64,000 nucleotides of DNA from Pseudeuparius sepicola (GCA_963920635.1 OY987301.1:48583820-48647819); one strand, 5' to 3'. Counted from the stretch's first letter, positions 34,261 through 47,235 are shown. Numbers and translations are program-made. Notes: a model not told the origin generated them from the sequence alone.

Positions 34261-34519
34261 AATTTCAAATGCAGAAACTTGGAGAATAATAATTACAACT
34301 AGAAATAGTGCTGCTCAAGAAAAATCTATTCGCAATACTCTGTTACTACTTCCAGGTGGAGGGAGGGCGCCCCCCCCTTCCCCAGATTTTGAGATTTCCT
34401 AGGTAGGTCCTGAATTATTTTAAATGCACTTGTTAAAAAACCATTAACAATTTTGCCTCTGCCCGAAATAAATTTCATCATACGCCAATGCAGTAATTTT
34501 CGCAAAATTTCACCGTATA

Positions 34520-36297
34520 CAGTCGCGAATCGCTGATTGAGAATCGCGAAGAGTTATTACTCTGATTGGTTAATTTGAATATTGTCAGTCCAAATTAACC
34601 AATCAGAATAATGGGCTAGTACGATTAAATTTTAAAAATTAATTTGATGTTTCCAATGGTGAGCTACAGTCATCTAGTTCCCTAATAGGCCCCTTGTCCA
34701 AGATAAATATCCATAATCTTAGAAATTTGAAAATACCTTAATATATTTAAGGTAGTAGTAATCTTCTTTACCGACATCATAATATATCCATGGGTCTGTC
34801 TCAAAACCGCGTGCGGCAACTTCAGGGTACCTAATTGGTTAGTGATTTGTGGGCTGACAGTATGACAGCATGAAGCATGACAGCTTAAAGCATAATTATC
34901 TGCTATCTGCTGGATGAGACTGGATTCAAAAATAAAACTGCTTGCCTCAAGTGTCCCTGTTGTTACATACCAAGGCCTGGAGGGTAGGTACCTAGGTACC
35001 CATTAATACCTTTTATAAATAAATATTGTAAGCACTTAAATCCCACCGTATTTCCGTATACATATTTTCTTCATTTGAAAACATATTTTCCTTTTAGTGC
35101 TTGTGAAAGTGGCCTTTTGAAGTTTAATAATAAGCTGCAGAAAGTAGGTATGGAGTAGGGTTTTGAAAAAGCTTATTCCAACAATCTTCCCATTTTGGTG
35201 ACTGTTGCACTGATATTATATAAACAATTTAGATCTATTTTCACCTGAACAGAGCACAATGAAAGTACAAGGGTGGGTAAATTGATATATTTTTAATATT
35301 ATATTAGCTAGTAAATTTTCTTGCTTACAAGTTATGTAAATATAGACATTTGCCATGATACTAAGTATCATGGATATTTGATCTCTCTATTTACGTATTT
35401 TTCCTCTTCATTGTGTTCTTCCTTGACAAATTCTTGGTTTTTAAAATTCTTCTTTTCCTCTTTTGAAATTTGGGATGCTAGTTTTGGTAAAAAAAATATG
35501 GGACAGAATGTCAGGTTAATCGAAGGCGAATACATGGACCTTGTAAGAATTTCCCCCAATTCATTGCGTTTTCTTCAAGCTGGGTAGGAAAAAAATATAT
35601 TGCAATACAATAATTATAGCTAGGTATTTAAATAAGTACTTACATTAAAAGGTAATTATTTCGCATTCACTATGCATTATTGGCTTGATACAGCAAACAT
35701 CACACAAAAAAAAAACAGAATCACTATACCATCTTCAGCAGAGGAATCTTGCAAGTATCTGGTATCTAAATATATCAACCAGATTTTATACCTATAATAG
35801 ACATTTCTATATATTTCCTACCTACCTACATTATAAATATTACATACCTATATATTATTTTGGTAAGCAGATAAATAATAAGGTCATTTTTGGTTTTAGT
35901 AGATATAGATAATAATAAAAACTCGTTATAACGTTAAAACTAAAATCTCAAAATTAAAACTATTTCAGTTTGAAAGTTTGAAGTATACCAAGGATAAGTA
36001 GTTAGGTTAGATTTGTAAAAAAATGACAATTCACAAATAATAACAAGGAAGATTGTGTGAACTTAGCTACAGAGGACTTTCAGCATATCGACTGTACCTA
36101 TCTAGCGCCATCTTTTGAGAGCAAAAGGAGCAATACCTTAAAATTTTGGATTCTATTTTATTTAAAAACTAAGAGGAACTGGCAAAAATGAAATATGCCA
36201 GGGGAGTCTACTAAACTTCTATTATCTGCCTGCATGCAGTTTTCTATATGACCAGATAGCCCATTCTCGCCGTTCGCAATTCGCGATTCGCGACTGC
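34520..36297. repeat. Possible inverted-repeat pair with CAGTCGCGAATCGC ends
   Basis: CAGTCGCGAATCGC at 34520 and GCGATTCGCGACTG ending at 36297 are inverted, with ATGGGCTA and TAGCCCAT about 90 and 40 bases inside. A small hairpin (TCTGATTGGTTAATTTG and CAAATTAACCAATCAGA) sits at 34558-34608. The 1.7-kb interior has no recognised gene. Could be one decayed element or two solo ends. Confidence 0.5.
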
Positions 36298-36699
36298 ATG
36301 AACCTATGGCTTTAAGCGGAGTTTATTATATGAAGTGATTATGATTTTATTTTACATTACTTACTGTCCGGGTCATTCATAATCTTTAAAGGTATACCTA
36401 CTTAAGCATTCAAAATCATCTATGCAAAAAAAATATATAGTAGGTACAGCTAGTTTCAACGGTTTACTGAATATAACAAAAACCAGGCATTCTTGAATAT
36501 TAAAAAATTTACTATCATCAAATCGATTTGGCAAAAAACAAGCTGTTTAGGTTGTCACTCTTCCAAAAGACGATATACTTAGGTAGGTACCTACCTATTT
36601 TTTGTTATTTATTAAATTTATTTCGCACAAACAAAATGAAAACATTTCTTAAATAATTACATGATTTGCCATATTTTCGTCGAAAAAAGCCATTTCTAT

Positions 36700-36920
36700 G
36701 TGTATTATGTAGACTATGTAGAGGGAAAAGAAGATAACGTAATTTTCCGCCCTTAGCAAGGTGTCGAATTATGGCAATGACCCGGTTATATAAGCCAGAC
36801 GTGAAATAAAATTACACACAGCCCCATTATCCTCTCAGTTATCCTCAGATAGGGCGAAGGCTGCCGGGATAACGTTTCCTTCCTGTATACAAAGCTTCCG
36901 CCCCGTTTGGTGGCCTATAA
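36700..36920. promoter_or_regulatory. GC-elevated repeat-poor island
   Basis: Single-copy-looking stretch with GC above its flanks, including TATATAAGCCAGACGTG. No coding signal. Confidence 0.25.
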
Positions 36921-37265
36921 AACGTAAGATGGGATAGTGACGCATTTACAGTGTTTTTTTAGAAGGCATAATTAAAAATTTGTTAAGTCTTACTTGAAAC
37001 CGATTTCAAAAATATAGGTATTACATTATTTTTACTGTTTGTTTTCAGGTACATATTCTAATTCAGAACATTTAAAATCTGACCATAATCTGGCATTATT
37101 CTATAATAAACTATTTAAAGTACTGTCTCGGCTTCATAATCCACATAATAAAGAGTACTTAGAACTTCCAGTCCTTCGCACAAACACTGCCGCAATGTCT
37201 GCAATGTCACTATGTTAGATTAATATCTAGTTATTATTTATGTACCAAGGCACTGAAGTTCAACT

Positions 37266-39635
37266 TCCCATCCAAGCGGAAATAGTGTGCTACGTGGAGA
37301 CAGGTTAACATAAAATCGTCATTCAAAAAATTAGGTTGTAGTAAAAATTAAGGGGAATTCGAGGGTGTACCCTAATTTTGTATACGGGGGTCGGTAAAAA
37401 AGTTATCGCGAAAAAACATTTTTTGCAAAATAAAAAATATATTTTTCTACCTACACATCCATTAGAGAACCTTTAAGTAGTATTCCCGAATATTCAGTTT
37501 TTTAATATAACTTCCGGTTATAGCGGAAATGAAAGTGGTTTTCTCTATCTTACAACTTACACATTTCTCTTAAACATCACAGGATTCCTTTTTTAATTCT
37601 GAATGCAACGATATATAATTTGACCTATTTATCTCCAACCGTTTCCGAGATATTTCTCAGAGAAGCTCCATCAAACTAGATACATGGTCTCATGGTCGGT
37701 GTCTGATGTTCGATCTGAGTAGGCCAAACAATAAAACCAAATTTATGACAAATCAAGTCAGCCATGATAATAAAACCGACAAGCGAGTAGGCTGAATGTT
37801 AAAGTGGCTATAGCCATTCAACTGCATTCAACTTTATTAAAAATCTCGTGGAAATTATGAAACATTTATTATTTTTACTACTGTCATATTTATTATAACA
37901 ACAATATGATTAGTTATTAAAAATTAGTTAGAAGTTCATTTACATGAAATGTTCAAAATGGTTTCCATTATTATTTACACATAACCTACGTCTTTTTAAG
38001 AAATTTTTTCGGACATTTTCAAAGATTAAGGGATGATTGTTTAAACTATCAATTTCTAATTTTACTCGTCTTTTAATCTCCTCAACATTTTCGGGGCGGT
38101 TCTTATAAACTTTATTTTTTAAATGCCCCCACAAGAAAAAATCCAAGGGGGTTAAATCTGGACTACGTGGCGGCCACCTTATCGTTCCATGTTTACCAAT
38201 CCAATTTTCAAACGAATTGTTCAAAAATTCCGTTATGGGCCCACAGTTATGGAAGGAAGCGCCATCTTGCTGCCATATTAATTGTCTTTCTTGGAGTTGG
38301 TTAAGAAAAATTAATGGCAGCTGGTCAAAGTATATTGTTCCAATTCGTTCTGGATTAAATGTAGGTATTTCCTACCTGTCATACTTCCTGAATAAAATAG
38401 AGGGCCCATTATAAAATTTCCCACAATTCCGCACCAAACACCCACGGAATTTCTGCCGGATTTCACAACTTCACGAAATGCCCGTGGATTGTCAACAGAC
38501 CAAAATATACTATTTTTCCGGTTGTATATTCCCGCCGTTGTAAATGTAGCTTCATCGGACCAAATAATTTGTTTAAAAAATCCAGCTCCACCTCTTGCAA
38601 AATAAAAGTTTAACATTGTTCGACAATATTCCAGTCTTCTTGCAGCATCTCCAGGGAATAGCCTTTGAACAGGTAATATTTTGAAGGCTTTAAATTTGCT
38701 TAATTTCATTACCCTTTGTATTGTAGACCGGGAATTTGTAAGTCTCTCGCTGCATCTCTCTGAGATTTTTCGTTATTTATTCTGAAATAATTTAAAATTC
38801 GTTCTCTCTCGTCCTCACTAATTCTAAACCCTTTTTTTCTCTTGCTAATCACACTTCCTGTCGATCTGAATCTTCGATACAGCTTACATATAAATGAAGC
38901 ACTCGGAACATTTCTATTTGGATATTTACGAGAATACTCCCTCAAAGTTTCTACGTATCTTTTATCATTTTTCATGAAGATCTCTAAAATATCACAGCAT
39001 TCTTCTTTCAAAAACATTTTTTAAACTGCAACTACTAACAGCTTCAGCAACAAAATTTTAGACTAATCTGACACGTAAATAGAAATATTGAATTGACAGC
39101 CTACTCGATTGTCAGTTTCATTGTCATGGCTGACTTGATTTGTCATACATTTGGTTTTATTGTTTGGCTTACTCAGATCGAACATCAGACACCGACCATG
39201 AGACTATGTATCTAGTTTGATGGAGCTTCTCTGATAAATATCTCGGAAACGGTGGGAGATAAATAGGTCAAATTATATATCGTTGGATTCAGAATTAAAA
39301 AAGGAATCCTGTGATGGTTAAGAGAAATGTGGAAGTTGTAAAATAGAGAAAACCACTTTCATTTCCGCTATAACCGGAAGTTATATTAAAAAACTGAATA
39401 TTCCCGAATACTACTTAAAGGTTCTCTCATGGATGTGTAGGTAAAAAAATATTTTTTTTATTTTGCAAAAAATGTTTTTTTTGCGATAACTTTTTTACCG
39501 ACCCCCGTATACAAAATTAGGGTACACCCTCGAATTCTCCTTAATTTTTACTACAATCTCATTTTTTGAATGACGATTTTATGTTAACGTGTCTCCACGT
39601 AGCACACTTTTTCCGCTTGGATGGGCCACCCTGTA
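37266..39635. mobile_element. Mariner-like element with about 530-bp inverted repeats
   Basis: The right end reads CCGCTTGGATGGGCCACCCT followed by GTA at 39635. The left end starts CCCATCCAAGCGG at about 37268 and lacks or has lost the outer TACAGGGTGG. Arms 37266-37795 and 39099-39635 are inverted copies sharing ACCGACCCCCGTATACAAAA, TTCCGCTATAACCGG, CTCATGGTCGGTGTCTGATG and CGAGTAGGCT. The transposase gene lies between them on the minus strand. A solo copy of the terminus is at 45455-45693. Long TIRs are uncommon for mariners. Confidence 0.88.
37940..39017 (-). pseudogene. Mariner-like transposase, nearly complete, two frameshifts
   Basis: ATG at 39017 starts MFLKEECCDILEIFMKNDKR, the DUF4817-type N-terminus, followed by a helix-turn-helix region. 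A frameshift near 38745 switches frame just before RSTIQRVMKLSKFKAF. Then come IIWSDEATF (first catalytic aspartate) and VWCGIVGNFIMGPLF. A second shift near 38335 leads to IWQQDGASFHN (second aspartate) and WPPRSPDLTPLDFFLWG (third). By my count about 40 residues lie between the last two catalytic aspartates, near the DD41D spacing reported for rosa-type mariners. The C-terminus ends FLKRRRLCVNNNGNHFEHFM. Only the two shifts separate this copy from a full-length frame. It sits inside its own inverted repeats, so this is a once-autonomous element. Confidence 0.92.
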
Positions 39636-39639
39636 CAAT

Positions 39640-40180
39640 AATAGACTACTTCAGTGACGATTTCTGAGCTTTTAACGACGATTTTGAGACACTTCACTGC
39701 CGATTTCACGAAAAGCGTATTTACGCAAGCCAAACTCTAGGTTTATCCTACCGTTTTCGCGAGGCGGGATATTACAGGGAAGGCAACGGTGACCTTATCG
39801 TAAAATTAACACCCTCAAAACCTTGTAGAACAGATTTTGTCTCGTTTTGTTTTTTGCGTATCGTTTTGTAGCCTTGTGTGAGGTTAACATCTCGTAGGCG
39901 GATAGCTTATCCGAATTAATGTATTTTCGTGGTTTTGCATTTTTCACTTTGAATAGGTGTACGGGTTTAAAACAAATTTTAAAATTTTCAAAAACGTCCG
40001 TTTTCGCGATGTAAGGAAATGTACTTGGAAGGGGAATATTTTCATGACACCTACCTAAACCCGCGGTTTTAGTTATTGCAGTTATCTGTGGATTATCAGC
40101 TAGACTCTTAAAGCTCTCGTTGCAGAATTCTTTTTACAATTCACTGGTGCAAATAACTGATTTTTGCTCAAACGTGTATT
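39640..40180. promoter_or_regulatory. Single-copy-looking intron sequence with GC patches
   Basis: GC-elevated around 39700-39920 with no repeat or coding family recognised. Possible regulatory DNA. Confidence 0.25.
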
Positions 40181-41035
40181 GGTACAGGGTGTCATAACTC
40201 TTTTATGTCGCGAAATATTGACGATATTTAACGAGTAAAAAATTATTTGATGCAAAACACTATGAGGGATCCAATCGCGGTGGAGCTGTTAATATACAAG
40301 GTGTTGTTAAAAAAGTACACTTTCTCAATAAAACGCTGAAGGTGAATTTTTGACACTGATTAATAATTCGACATAGAGGGAGTAAGTGAACATGGTCAGG
40401 TTTTTGAGACACCCTACAGATATTGTGCGGTTTTTGGGATTCTTTTTTATCCTCTCACTTTCAACGACATATACAAGGTGTCTACTGTTAGCCTTATACG
40501 GGGTTTCCCATATAAAAGCACCCATTTTAATATGCGCATAAATTTCAAACGATATAGTAGATAACTGATGATCTTTGGGATTAATTAAAATATTGTCATC
40601 AAGTAGGGACCTGTCACCAAATCATTTTAAAGGTGATTTTTTTGGATCACATAAAAGACAGTTTACTTTAAAAATATAATATATTTCTATCTAATCTAAA
40701 GGTGGCTTTCATTTATTCACCAAGGAGTACGATTAGGTACAGAAAAATAATATAAAATTGAGTACTTATGAAATGACTGTCCTTTAAAATAAAAGAAATA
40801 CCCGCTGTCACGATTGGGCCTTACGCAGAGGAGGCCTTTGTATAAACAAAAAATTGAGCCTCTGATTTTGGTGTGTGGTTCCTCAATATTTTTTAGCACC
40901 TTCCTTATGGTCTTTGAACTTACTTTTTGCCGCAGACATCCGGCCATACATCGATCAAGTTTAAAAAGAAGAACAATGCCTAAACAGGGTTTCGTCAAAA
41001 CTCATCACTATAACTAGAGAGCGACAACAATCCAA
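40181..41035. repeat. Decayed TACAGGGTG-ended repeat, content unrecognised
   Basis: TACAGGGTGTCATAACTC at 40181 is a typical MITE terminus. Related phrases (ACAAGGTGT at 40297 and 40475, TACGGGGTTTCCC) suggest several fused ends. A 93-codon minus-strand frame at 40717-40998 has a segment KVSSKTIRKVLKNIEE that could be from a transposase DNA-binding region, but I cannot place it. Confidence 0.35.
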
Positions 41036-41338
41036 CAGCACTTACAACTATTGAAATGAAGACAAATTACCTATATCTGAAAACACTTGAATCTAAAAGT
41101 ATTTTTCTATACACAATCCTGCTGCCTTGCTGTCGCAAGCAATAATCGCGGAACTGCCGGGATCCACATATCACCTATATAGTGGGCACCGTTTCAGCTC
41201 GGTTTTTGACTTTTGCGGGCTTGGTTTGCTAGCAAATTTGTTAAGTCATCGAATTAAAAGCCATTATTATTAATTTTGGTAAGGTTAGTTATGTTAGGCG
41301 TTAGGCAATCATTTATATTTATGTCGTTATTCTATAGT

Positions 41339-42313
41339 TCTTGTTTAGAAAGAAGCCTAGAGAAATCCAAACTAAATACAGCGGAATGCGCGTCAGTGTT
41401 GCCAGATGACTTATTGTTAAATCACTAGGTAACAGTAATAAAATCAGTATAGTTTCAAAAGTGGCAAAAATCGTCGGCGCTAAACAGATAAACATGCCGC
41501 CAACTCAAGTAAAAACATAAATAATTTAATTTTTTTGAATTTGTAGTGAAAACAAAATAAAAACCTGATCTATAGTTTTATTGTTTTCTATTGGAATTGC
41601 AAGGTTTTTCGAAAAGTCGGCAGATAAGTAATTGGGACTTGTACATTTGCATTGTTGGCACAATTCGTTTCACTTGACGATAGGTATTACCTTTTAGTAA
41701 ATATTTTTAGTTGCTTCTTGAAATATTTATAATAATTCAGTATCACTAGATCAGTAGATACAGTGTGGAGAGCTACGGAAAATTCAGTAGATTTGGCAAC
41801 ATCGCCTCGTTTTCGGCCGCCAGAATGGCGATTCTTGTTTAGAAAGCCTAGAGAAATCCGAACTAAATACAGCGGAGTGCGCGTCAGTGTTGCCAGATGA
41901 CTTATTGTTAAATCACTAGATAACAGTAATAAAATCATTATAGTTTTAGAAGTGGCAAAAAACGTCGGCGCTAAACAGATAAACATACCGCCAACTTAAG
42001 TAAAAACGTAAATTATTTTATTTTTTGAATTTGTAGTGAAAACAAATAAAAAAAATAAAAACCTGATCTATAATTTCATTATTTTCTATTGGAATCATGA
42101 GGTTTTTCGAAAAGTCGGCAGATAAGTAATTGAGACTTGTAGATTTGTATTGTTGCCACAATTCGTTTCACTTCTTTATCTTTTAGTAGATATTTTTAGT
42201 TGCTTCTTGAAATATAATAATTCAGTATCAGTAGATACAGCGAGGAGATGAGCTACGGAAAATTCAGTAGATTTGACAACACCGCCTCGTTTTCGGCCGC
42301 CAGAATCGCGATT
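41339..42313. repeat. Tandem duplication, two units of about 494 and 481 bp
   Basis: TCTTGTTTAGAAAG followed by GCCTAGAGAAATCC occurs at 41339 and 41833. The units stay aligned through GTCAGTGTTGCCAGATGACT, GTCGGCGCTAAACAGATAAA, CGAAAAGTCGGCAGATAAGT and TTTTCGGCCGCCAGAAT. Divergence is low, so the duplication is fairly recent. No gene; the short open frames come from the repeat. Confidence 0.88.
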
Positions 42314-42510
42314 CCGGCCCCCCCAAATCGAAAAAAGGAACAAAACCACCGGGTGGCTTTTCCAATTGGGGCGCCCTTCCGCATACGAAAGGGCCATACC
42401 CCTCCGCGGAACCACGCCAAAATTGAACTCGACCGGTGCTCGCCAGATGCCGAACGGCTCTACCGATTCGGGTGCCCTTCGAAAGGAATGGGGCTGCTAC
42501 TCGTTCGCGA
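42290..42510. promoter_or_regulatory. GC-rich island at the edge of the tandem duplication
   Basis: A GC rise beginning at the end of unit 2 and including CTCCGCGGAACCACGCC. Open frames exist on both strands but match nothing. CACCCTGTA near 42803 ends a MITE further right. Confidence 0.3.
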
Positions 42511-42514
42511 CCAT

Positions 42515-43270
42515 ACGCGAAAGTTTGACCAAAAAAAAAACAAAAATGTGTCTATCGTTGAAAGTAAAAACATCGTAACATACAACCTTGAGACGACCTT
42601 CCGACAAGGGAGAAAAATATAAAATATAAAGCGCCTATAAGGGCGGGCAGGACAGCATAGGCGTTAACAAGGGACGAAGTCAGCGGTTGCAAAACTTTTT
42701 TATGGGAAAAAGAAAATTTTATTTTGAATTTAAAAAAATCATAGGCGTGCTCCAGGGGTTCAACTTTACCCCTAGTTACAATTTTTGTACGGGTCAAACA
42801 TTCACCCTGTATATCTGCTAATCCTATATCGATAATACGGGGAAAACAATGAATTAATGTAAAAATCGCAAAGTATACAGGGTATTTAAAAAAACTGACT
42901 AAGTGAAGCCGGTCAAACCGGAAGTCAGAAATGGAAACTGTTTTTTTTTTGTTATTACCCTATAGCATATTACTTACTTATATTTAATGTTAAAATTCAA
43001 CACTAAAGTTGTATAGGTATTTTGAGATAATTTTTTTATATTAACTAATGTACCCTGTTTGGATTCCTGATTTTTTGCATCTAATCATTGTCATCATTAT
43101 CATTAAAATCTAATAAAATAATAGCGAAAACAAAATAGTTATGACACACCCTCACCGTATACTTAGAATCCTGTGAAACTAACGTGATGAATAAGTAAGT
43201 TAAGTTATGGCTTATGGCTCTATATGAGACACTATTTCAGTCTATCTAATTCATCTGTTCTTATAACTAC
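42515..43270. other. Unassigned, two MITE termini
   Basis: CACCCTGTATAT at about 42803 and TACAGGGTATTT at 42876 are facing-away termini of two elements. Otherwise AT-rich. Confidence 0.4.
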
Positions 43271-43274
43271 TACC

Positions 43275-43975
43275 AACGCCGTGGAAGACCACGCTGTTGA
43301 TTACGGTACTGGCGAAGCTCTACGCAGGCAGGCCAGTTCCAAATGGAATAAAGGAAACCCCAGAACTTAATCCCCTAAATCCAATAGAGGGGCCTATCCC
43401 GCGGAGGGTGCCATCAAGGAAATTTATCTGCCACCAATCAGCGGTCGGAATGGTGGCGGACTCCTTTAGGTTACTCGCCAGAAAAATTGTGTGATTAACC
43501 AAATGAAAAATCGATGGGACGCCCAGGGGCGCCGGCTCAGAAATAGAAGCGGATTTGAGGGTGAAAGCCAGCCGGGTTTTGAATGAAGCCACCGTACTAC
43601 ATATAGGTGCTCTAAATGTCTAAATGGTAGTTTATGATTTATGATACATGATACATGGACGAAAAGTTGAGCTTTTCGGACGACTGTGGAGTTTCGGCTG
43701 AGGAGCAGTCGAGGCTGGCAAACCGCAGTACTTCCGAATATATTATATAACCGTAGAAGTTTCGCTTTATGAATATTATTCTTTTACTCGATGATATGAC
43801 ACGGGTCAGGCAGACCTGTTACTCCTTGCCTCTCGTCCCCGCTGAAATACATGTAAGATGCAGTGTATCTATAGAGTCGTCGGGAGATAATGGTGAAGGC
43901 GACGGGAACGAAGGGCTTTCTGTGTGGCAAGCCTTTAAAATACCGAGATCAAAGTGCCTCGGCCAAGTAATAACT
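43275..43975. promoter_or_regulatory. Two GC-rich repeat-poor islands
   Basis: 43275-43590 and 43770-43975 are GC-elevated and single-copy in appearance, separated by AT-rich sequence. The minus frame at 43320-43592 and the plus frame at 43769-43984 are open but resemble nothing. Candidate conserved non-coding DNA. Confidence 0.35.
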
Positions 43976-43999
43976 CTACTATAGTTTACAATATATGGT

Positions 44000-45310
44000 G
44001 GCAACTGGCAGTACTATAAACTGTTTTACTTTTCGTCAGTGTATAATACAATATTTTTGTTCGAATGTGCTTAAATATATTTAAAAAAAGTAGAAAATTA
44101 AAACCAGATACTGTTTAACTTTTTTCAATTACAATAAATTCTAGTTACCTATGAACTTCTGGTCAGCCATGGAATACAGAGTGATTCAGTCATGATGTAA
44201 AAAAATTTAACCACACAATGAGGGAGGCTCCCCAAAGAGGAAAATGCGTACCTAACAGATTTTTTGGCGAAGTTTAAATCTTGAGACAAATCAACCCCAA
44301 CCTCGACACACCTGATTCTAAGGAAACATCTGAGGGGAGCGATATTGCCGCATTTCATTGTCAGGGTTCAACCTTATTATTGAAAGTTAGCCTGAAGAAA
44401 TAAGAAATACTTATCTTTTATCGGCAGTATCGTGGTTGTCAGGCTTGATTCTTCAAATGACAACGGTTATATCACTTGAAACACGTTGAGAAAATGTTTT
44501 AATCGCACCACAATCATTTGCATTTACCTGAGAAGTCTTCGCGAGTTTCCGCGCACACAATACTCATAGTTTTTAAATTACACGAGAAAATTACTACCAG
44601 TTACATTTAAACTCTAACGGTGTCTATCCGTTTTGCATATTTTCCGTTTTTGGTAAACTATGGCCTGCTGACTAACGTTGTTGACGTCCACGGGTTCACG
44701 CGTTCACTCAGTTGACTGATTAGTGGTTAGTGCAGTGGCCGCTAGTGGTACTCTTTTTTAACTCTTGTTAAGCTCCAAAGGTTGTATGGAGAAATCTGTA
44801 ACAACTAGGAGAAGCCACGCGTATACAGAAATGTGTAAAACAAGTTCTGTCGGCAACGCCTCATAGTTGGCTCTGATGTATTATAATATGTTGTACATCT
44901 AGTTGTTTTTGAAAATGTATAATTAATTGAAAGCTATTACATTAGAATGTATCAGTTTGTTAATTTAATATGTTTTTCCTGCGCCCTCCCCCGTAAGTTC
45001 ACTTTACATGCTCGCCAACAGGTCCGAAAGCGAAAGTGAAATATTCGAGGTACCCTGTTGCTAGGTACAAGAAGTGGTTGCTAGGTACAAAAACTATAGC
45101 CTAGCAACGATTATGCAGCAAGGACCTTAAAACCACTAATAAAATATATGTAGCAACTTGAAACTGGCGTCATGTTTAATATGTTTCACAACGATTGTTT
45201 TATAAACTGGTTTTGATCAAAAATAATACGAATTATTTCAAACAAATTAAGAATATAGATATATTTTCCAATAACAAATAATGTGGCTAATCTCAGAGTC
45301 AAGCAGCAAG
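44000..45310. other. Unassigned intron sequence
   Basis: ACAGAGTGATTCAGT near 44178 is a probable decayed MITE end. GTTGCTAGGTACAA occurs twice at 45056-45090. No gene recognised. Confidence 0.4.
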
Positions 45311-45374
45311 TGAACGTAGCTCTGGGTTAAAAGCGACCGGGTAGTAAACCTTAGGTCACAGGTTTGAGTCTCAC
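45311..45374 (+). other. tRNA-like segment, possible SINE head
   Basis: TAGCTCTGGGTTAAAAGC resembles a tRNA A box, and GGTTTGAGTCT, about 35 bases on, resembles a B box (GGTTCGANTCC). It is followed by a poly(A)-rich stretch. It does not fold into an obvious complete cloverleaf, so a tRNA pseudogene or tRNA-derived SINE head is likelier than a working tRNA. Confidence 0.35.
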
Positions 45375-45454
45375 AAAAAAACAAAGTTTTTTATTTTTTA
45401 TTAGCGCTGCATTCTACCTATTTATTAGTGATTTTAATTTCATGTTGAATCATA

Positions 45455-45693
45455 ATTAGAAAAGGAATCCTATAATAAATCCTATAAATAAAATAGAGAA
45501 AATCACTTTCATTTCTGCTAAAACCAGAATTTTGCAAAAATTGTTTTTGCCGATAACTTTTTTACCGACCCCCGTATACAAAATCCGACTTCCCCTTAAT
45601 TTTTACTAGAATATCATTTTTGAATGACGATTTTATGTTAAACTGTCTCCTCGTAACACACTTTTTCCGCTTGGATGGGCCACCCTGTACCTA
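45455..45693. repeat. Solo terminus of the long-TIR mariner family
   Basis: This matches about 39295-39635 in the same orientation, with a deletion in the middle: TAACTTTTTTACCGACCCCC, GAATGACGATTTTATGTTAA and CCGCTTGGATGGGCCACCCT are shared. No partner arm or transposase is nearby. Confidence 0.85.
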
Positions 45694-45699
45694 ACAAAA

Positions 45700-47230
45700 A
45701 CATTTGTAGATAATTGGATGGTGTTCACAAAAAAGCTAAATCGTATTTCCCAGATAGCGGCTTGTACACAACTTTTTTGGGAGTTTATAGAATTTCAGTG
45801 ACGTGACGAGGCCACAGAGAATGCGTGTAAGTACAAATTCCCTTGATTGTATGACATATTTTTGAAAATAGATTATTTTCAAAGTATAATGACTAGGCTA
45901 ATATTATTTTAATCAGAATCATTTTAATTAAACACTTTTAACTAAAATGTTCATTACAAATATATGAACAATTTGGATTGTCTTGAAACGTGTCAACCAT
46001 AAAATTGCCTTAAATAAAAATCTTGCCGAAATAAATTCAAAATGGAATAAACAGCGAGTTTGGGGCGGCTATAAAACGGGTAGGGCGAGTACACGTCACT
46101 GCTGTTCGGGACACTCTGCATACAGCCACAGCCATGCACTATTTTACTCAGTTTGCCTATTCTTAACTATACTAAAATCAAGTAACTCCTACGCCTGACG
46201 TAAATAAAAGCAGGTGTTTGATAACGTTAAACGAAATAAGGCGATTGGTCAATACGCCATAAAATATCAACGCGTCTGGCAACAGGGATGTACTCGATCG
46301 CAAAAGCGTATTTATGCGATTTTATCTTGTTGCTTTCAGCTATTTAGACACTGCCATAAATAATTTTATCGATGGTTTGAATCATTTTAATTAAGCCAAT
46401 AATTTTTTTCTGAAATATTTTGACGTAAACAATAATTGTAAAAGTAAAATTAAATAAAGGTCTTGCCTCAGTGCGGCTCTGGCGAATATTTCAACGCACA
46501 CGTTCTTGTTTACATCAGGCGTAAGAGTCATTTGATTTTATTATAATATGATTGTGAATAAACACTTTTTCTATCAGCTGTCAAAATTATTACCTTTGAC
46601 CAAATTTACTATGTTAAAAAGTGAGCCAATATAACAGATATTAAATAATTTTTTGAGACTACCCCTCACACCTGGCGTATGTAAAATTCGGCGACAATAT
46701 TATGAATCCGAACCTTAGCCGCATATAAGGATTAGGGAGCGGGAGGATAAAAGGGAAGTAGGTAGGTGTGCGGTGTGCGGAGTTCACCTTCCCACGCGCT
46801 GCCGAAACTCCTTATTACCATGTAAAGCCCGGAGTCTAATAAGGGGGCCCTCGCACAGCCGAGACCGCCTCTGTCGGGTTTTCGACACTAATGAAATTCT
46901 TTGGCCCGCCAAACAGCCAACCTCATTGCCGTCTACGTCTACTACTACATGGGCGCAACTTGGATTGTTCTCTTGTGTGGTTTCGGGAGAAGAAAGGGAC
47001 AGGTACAAAATTTACAACCAGAGGGGAGGAAGACTGAAAATTTCTGGATATTTATAAAAAATAATCAGAAATTAAGTGTGCCTTTTATATGCAGCCAGAT
47101 ATTGTGCAGTAAACTGTTGTGCTTAATTGGTTGGCTATACTGCCCTCCTAAGGAAAAATCTCTTAATTCCGTTAAGAGAGAAATTGAGAAAACCGCGTTT
47201 GAAACATAACATACCCGCTGCGCTCTTTTT
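45700..47230. other. Intron sequence with GC patches
   Basis: GC-elevated patches at 46050-46160 and 46690-46930 are single-copy in appearance and possibly regulatory. Frames across 46773-47057 and 46784-47008 are overlapping and unconvincing. No gene recognised. Confidence 0.35.
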
Positions 47231-47235
47231 TTTTT

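Noticed and set aside
40717..40998. Transposase DNA-binding fragment
   Set aside because: One short segment looked like a helix-turn-helix, but nothing else in the frame agreed.
45311..45374. Functional tRNA gene
   Set aside because: Box-like motifs only; no complete acceptor stem or anticodon arm could be folded by eye.
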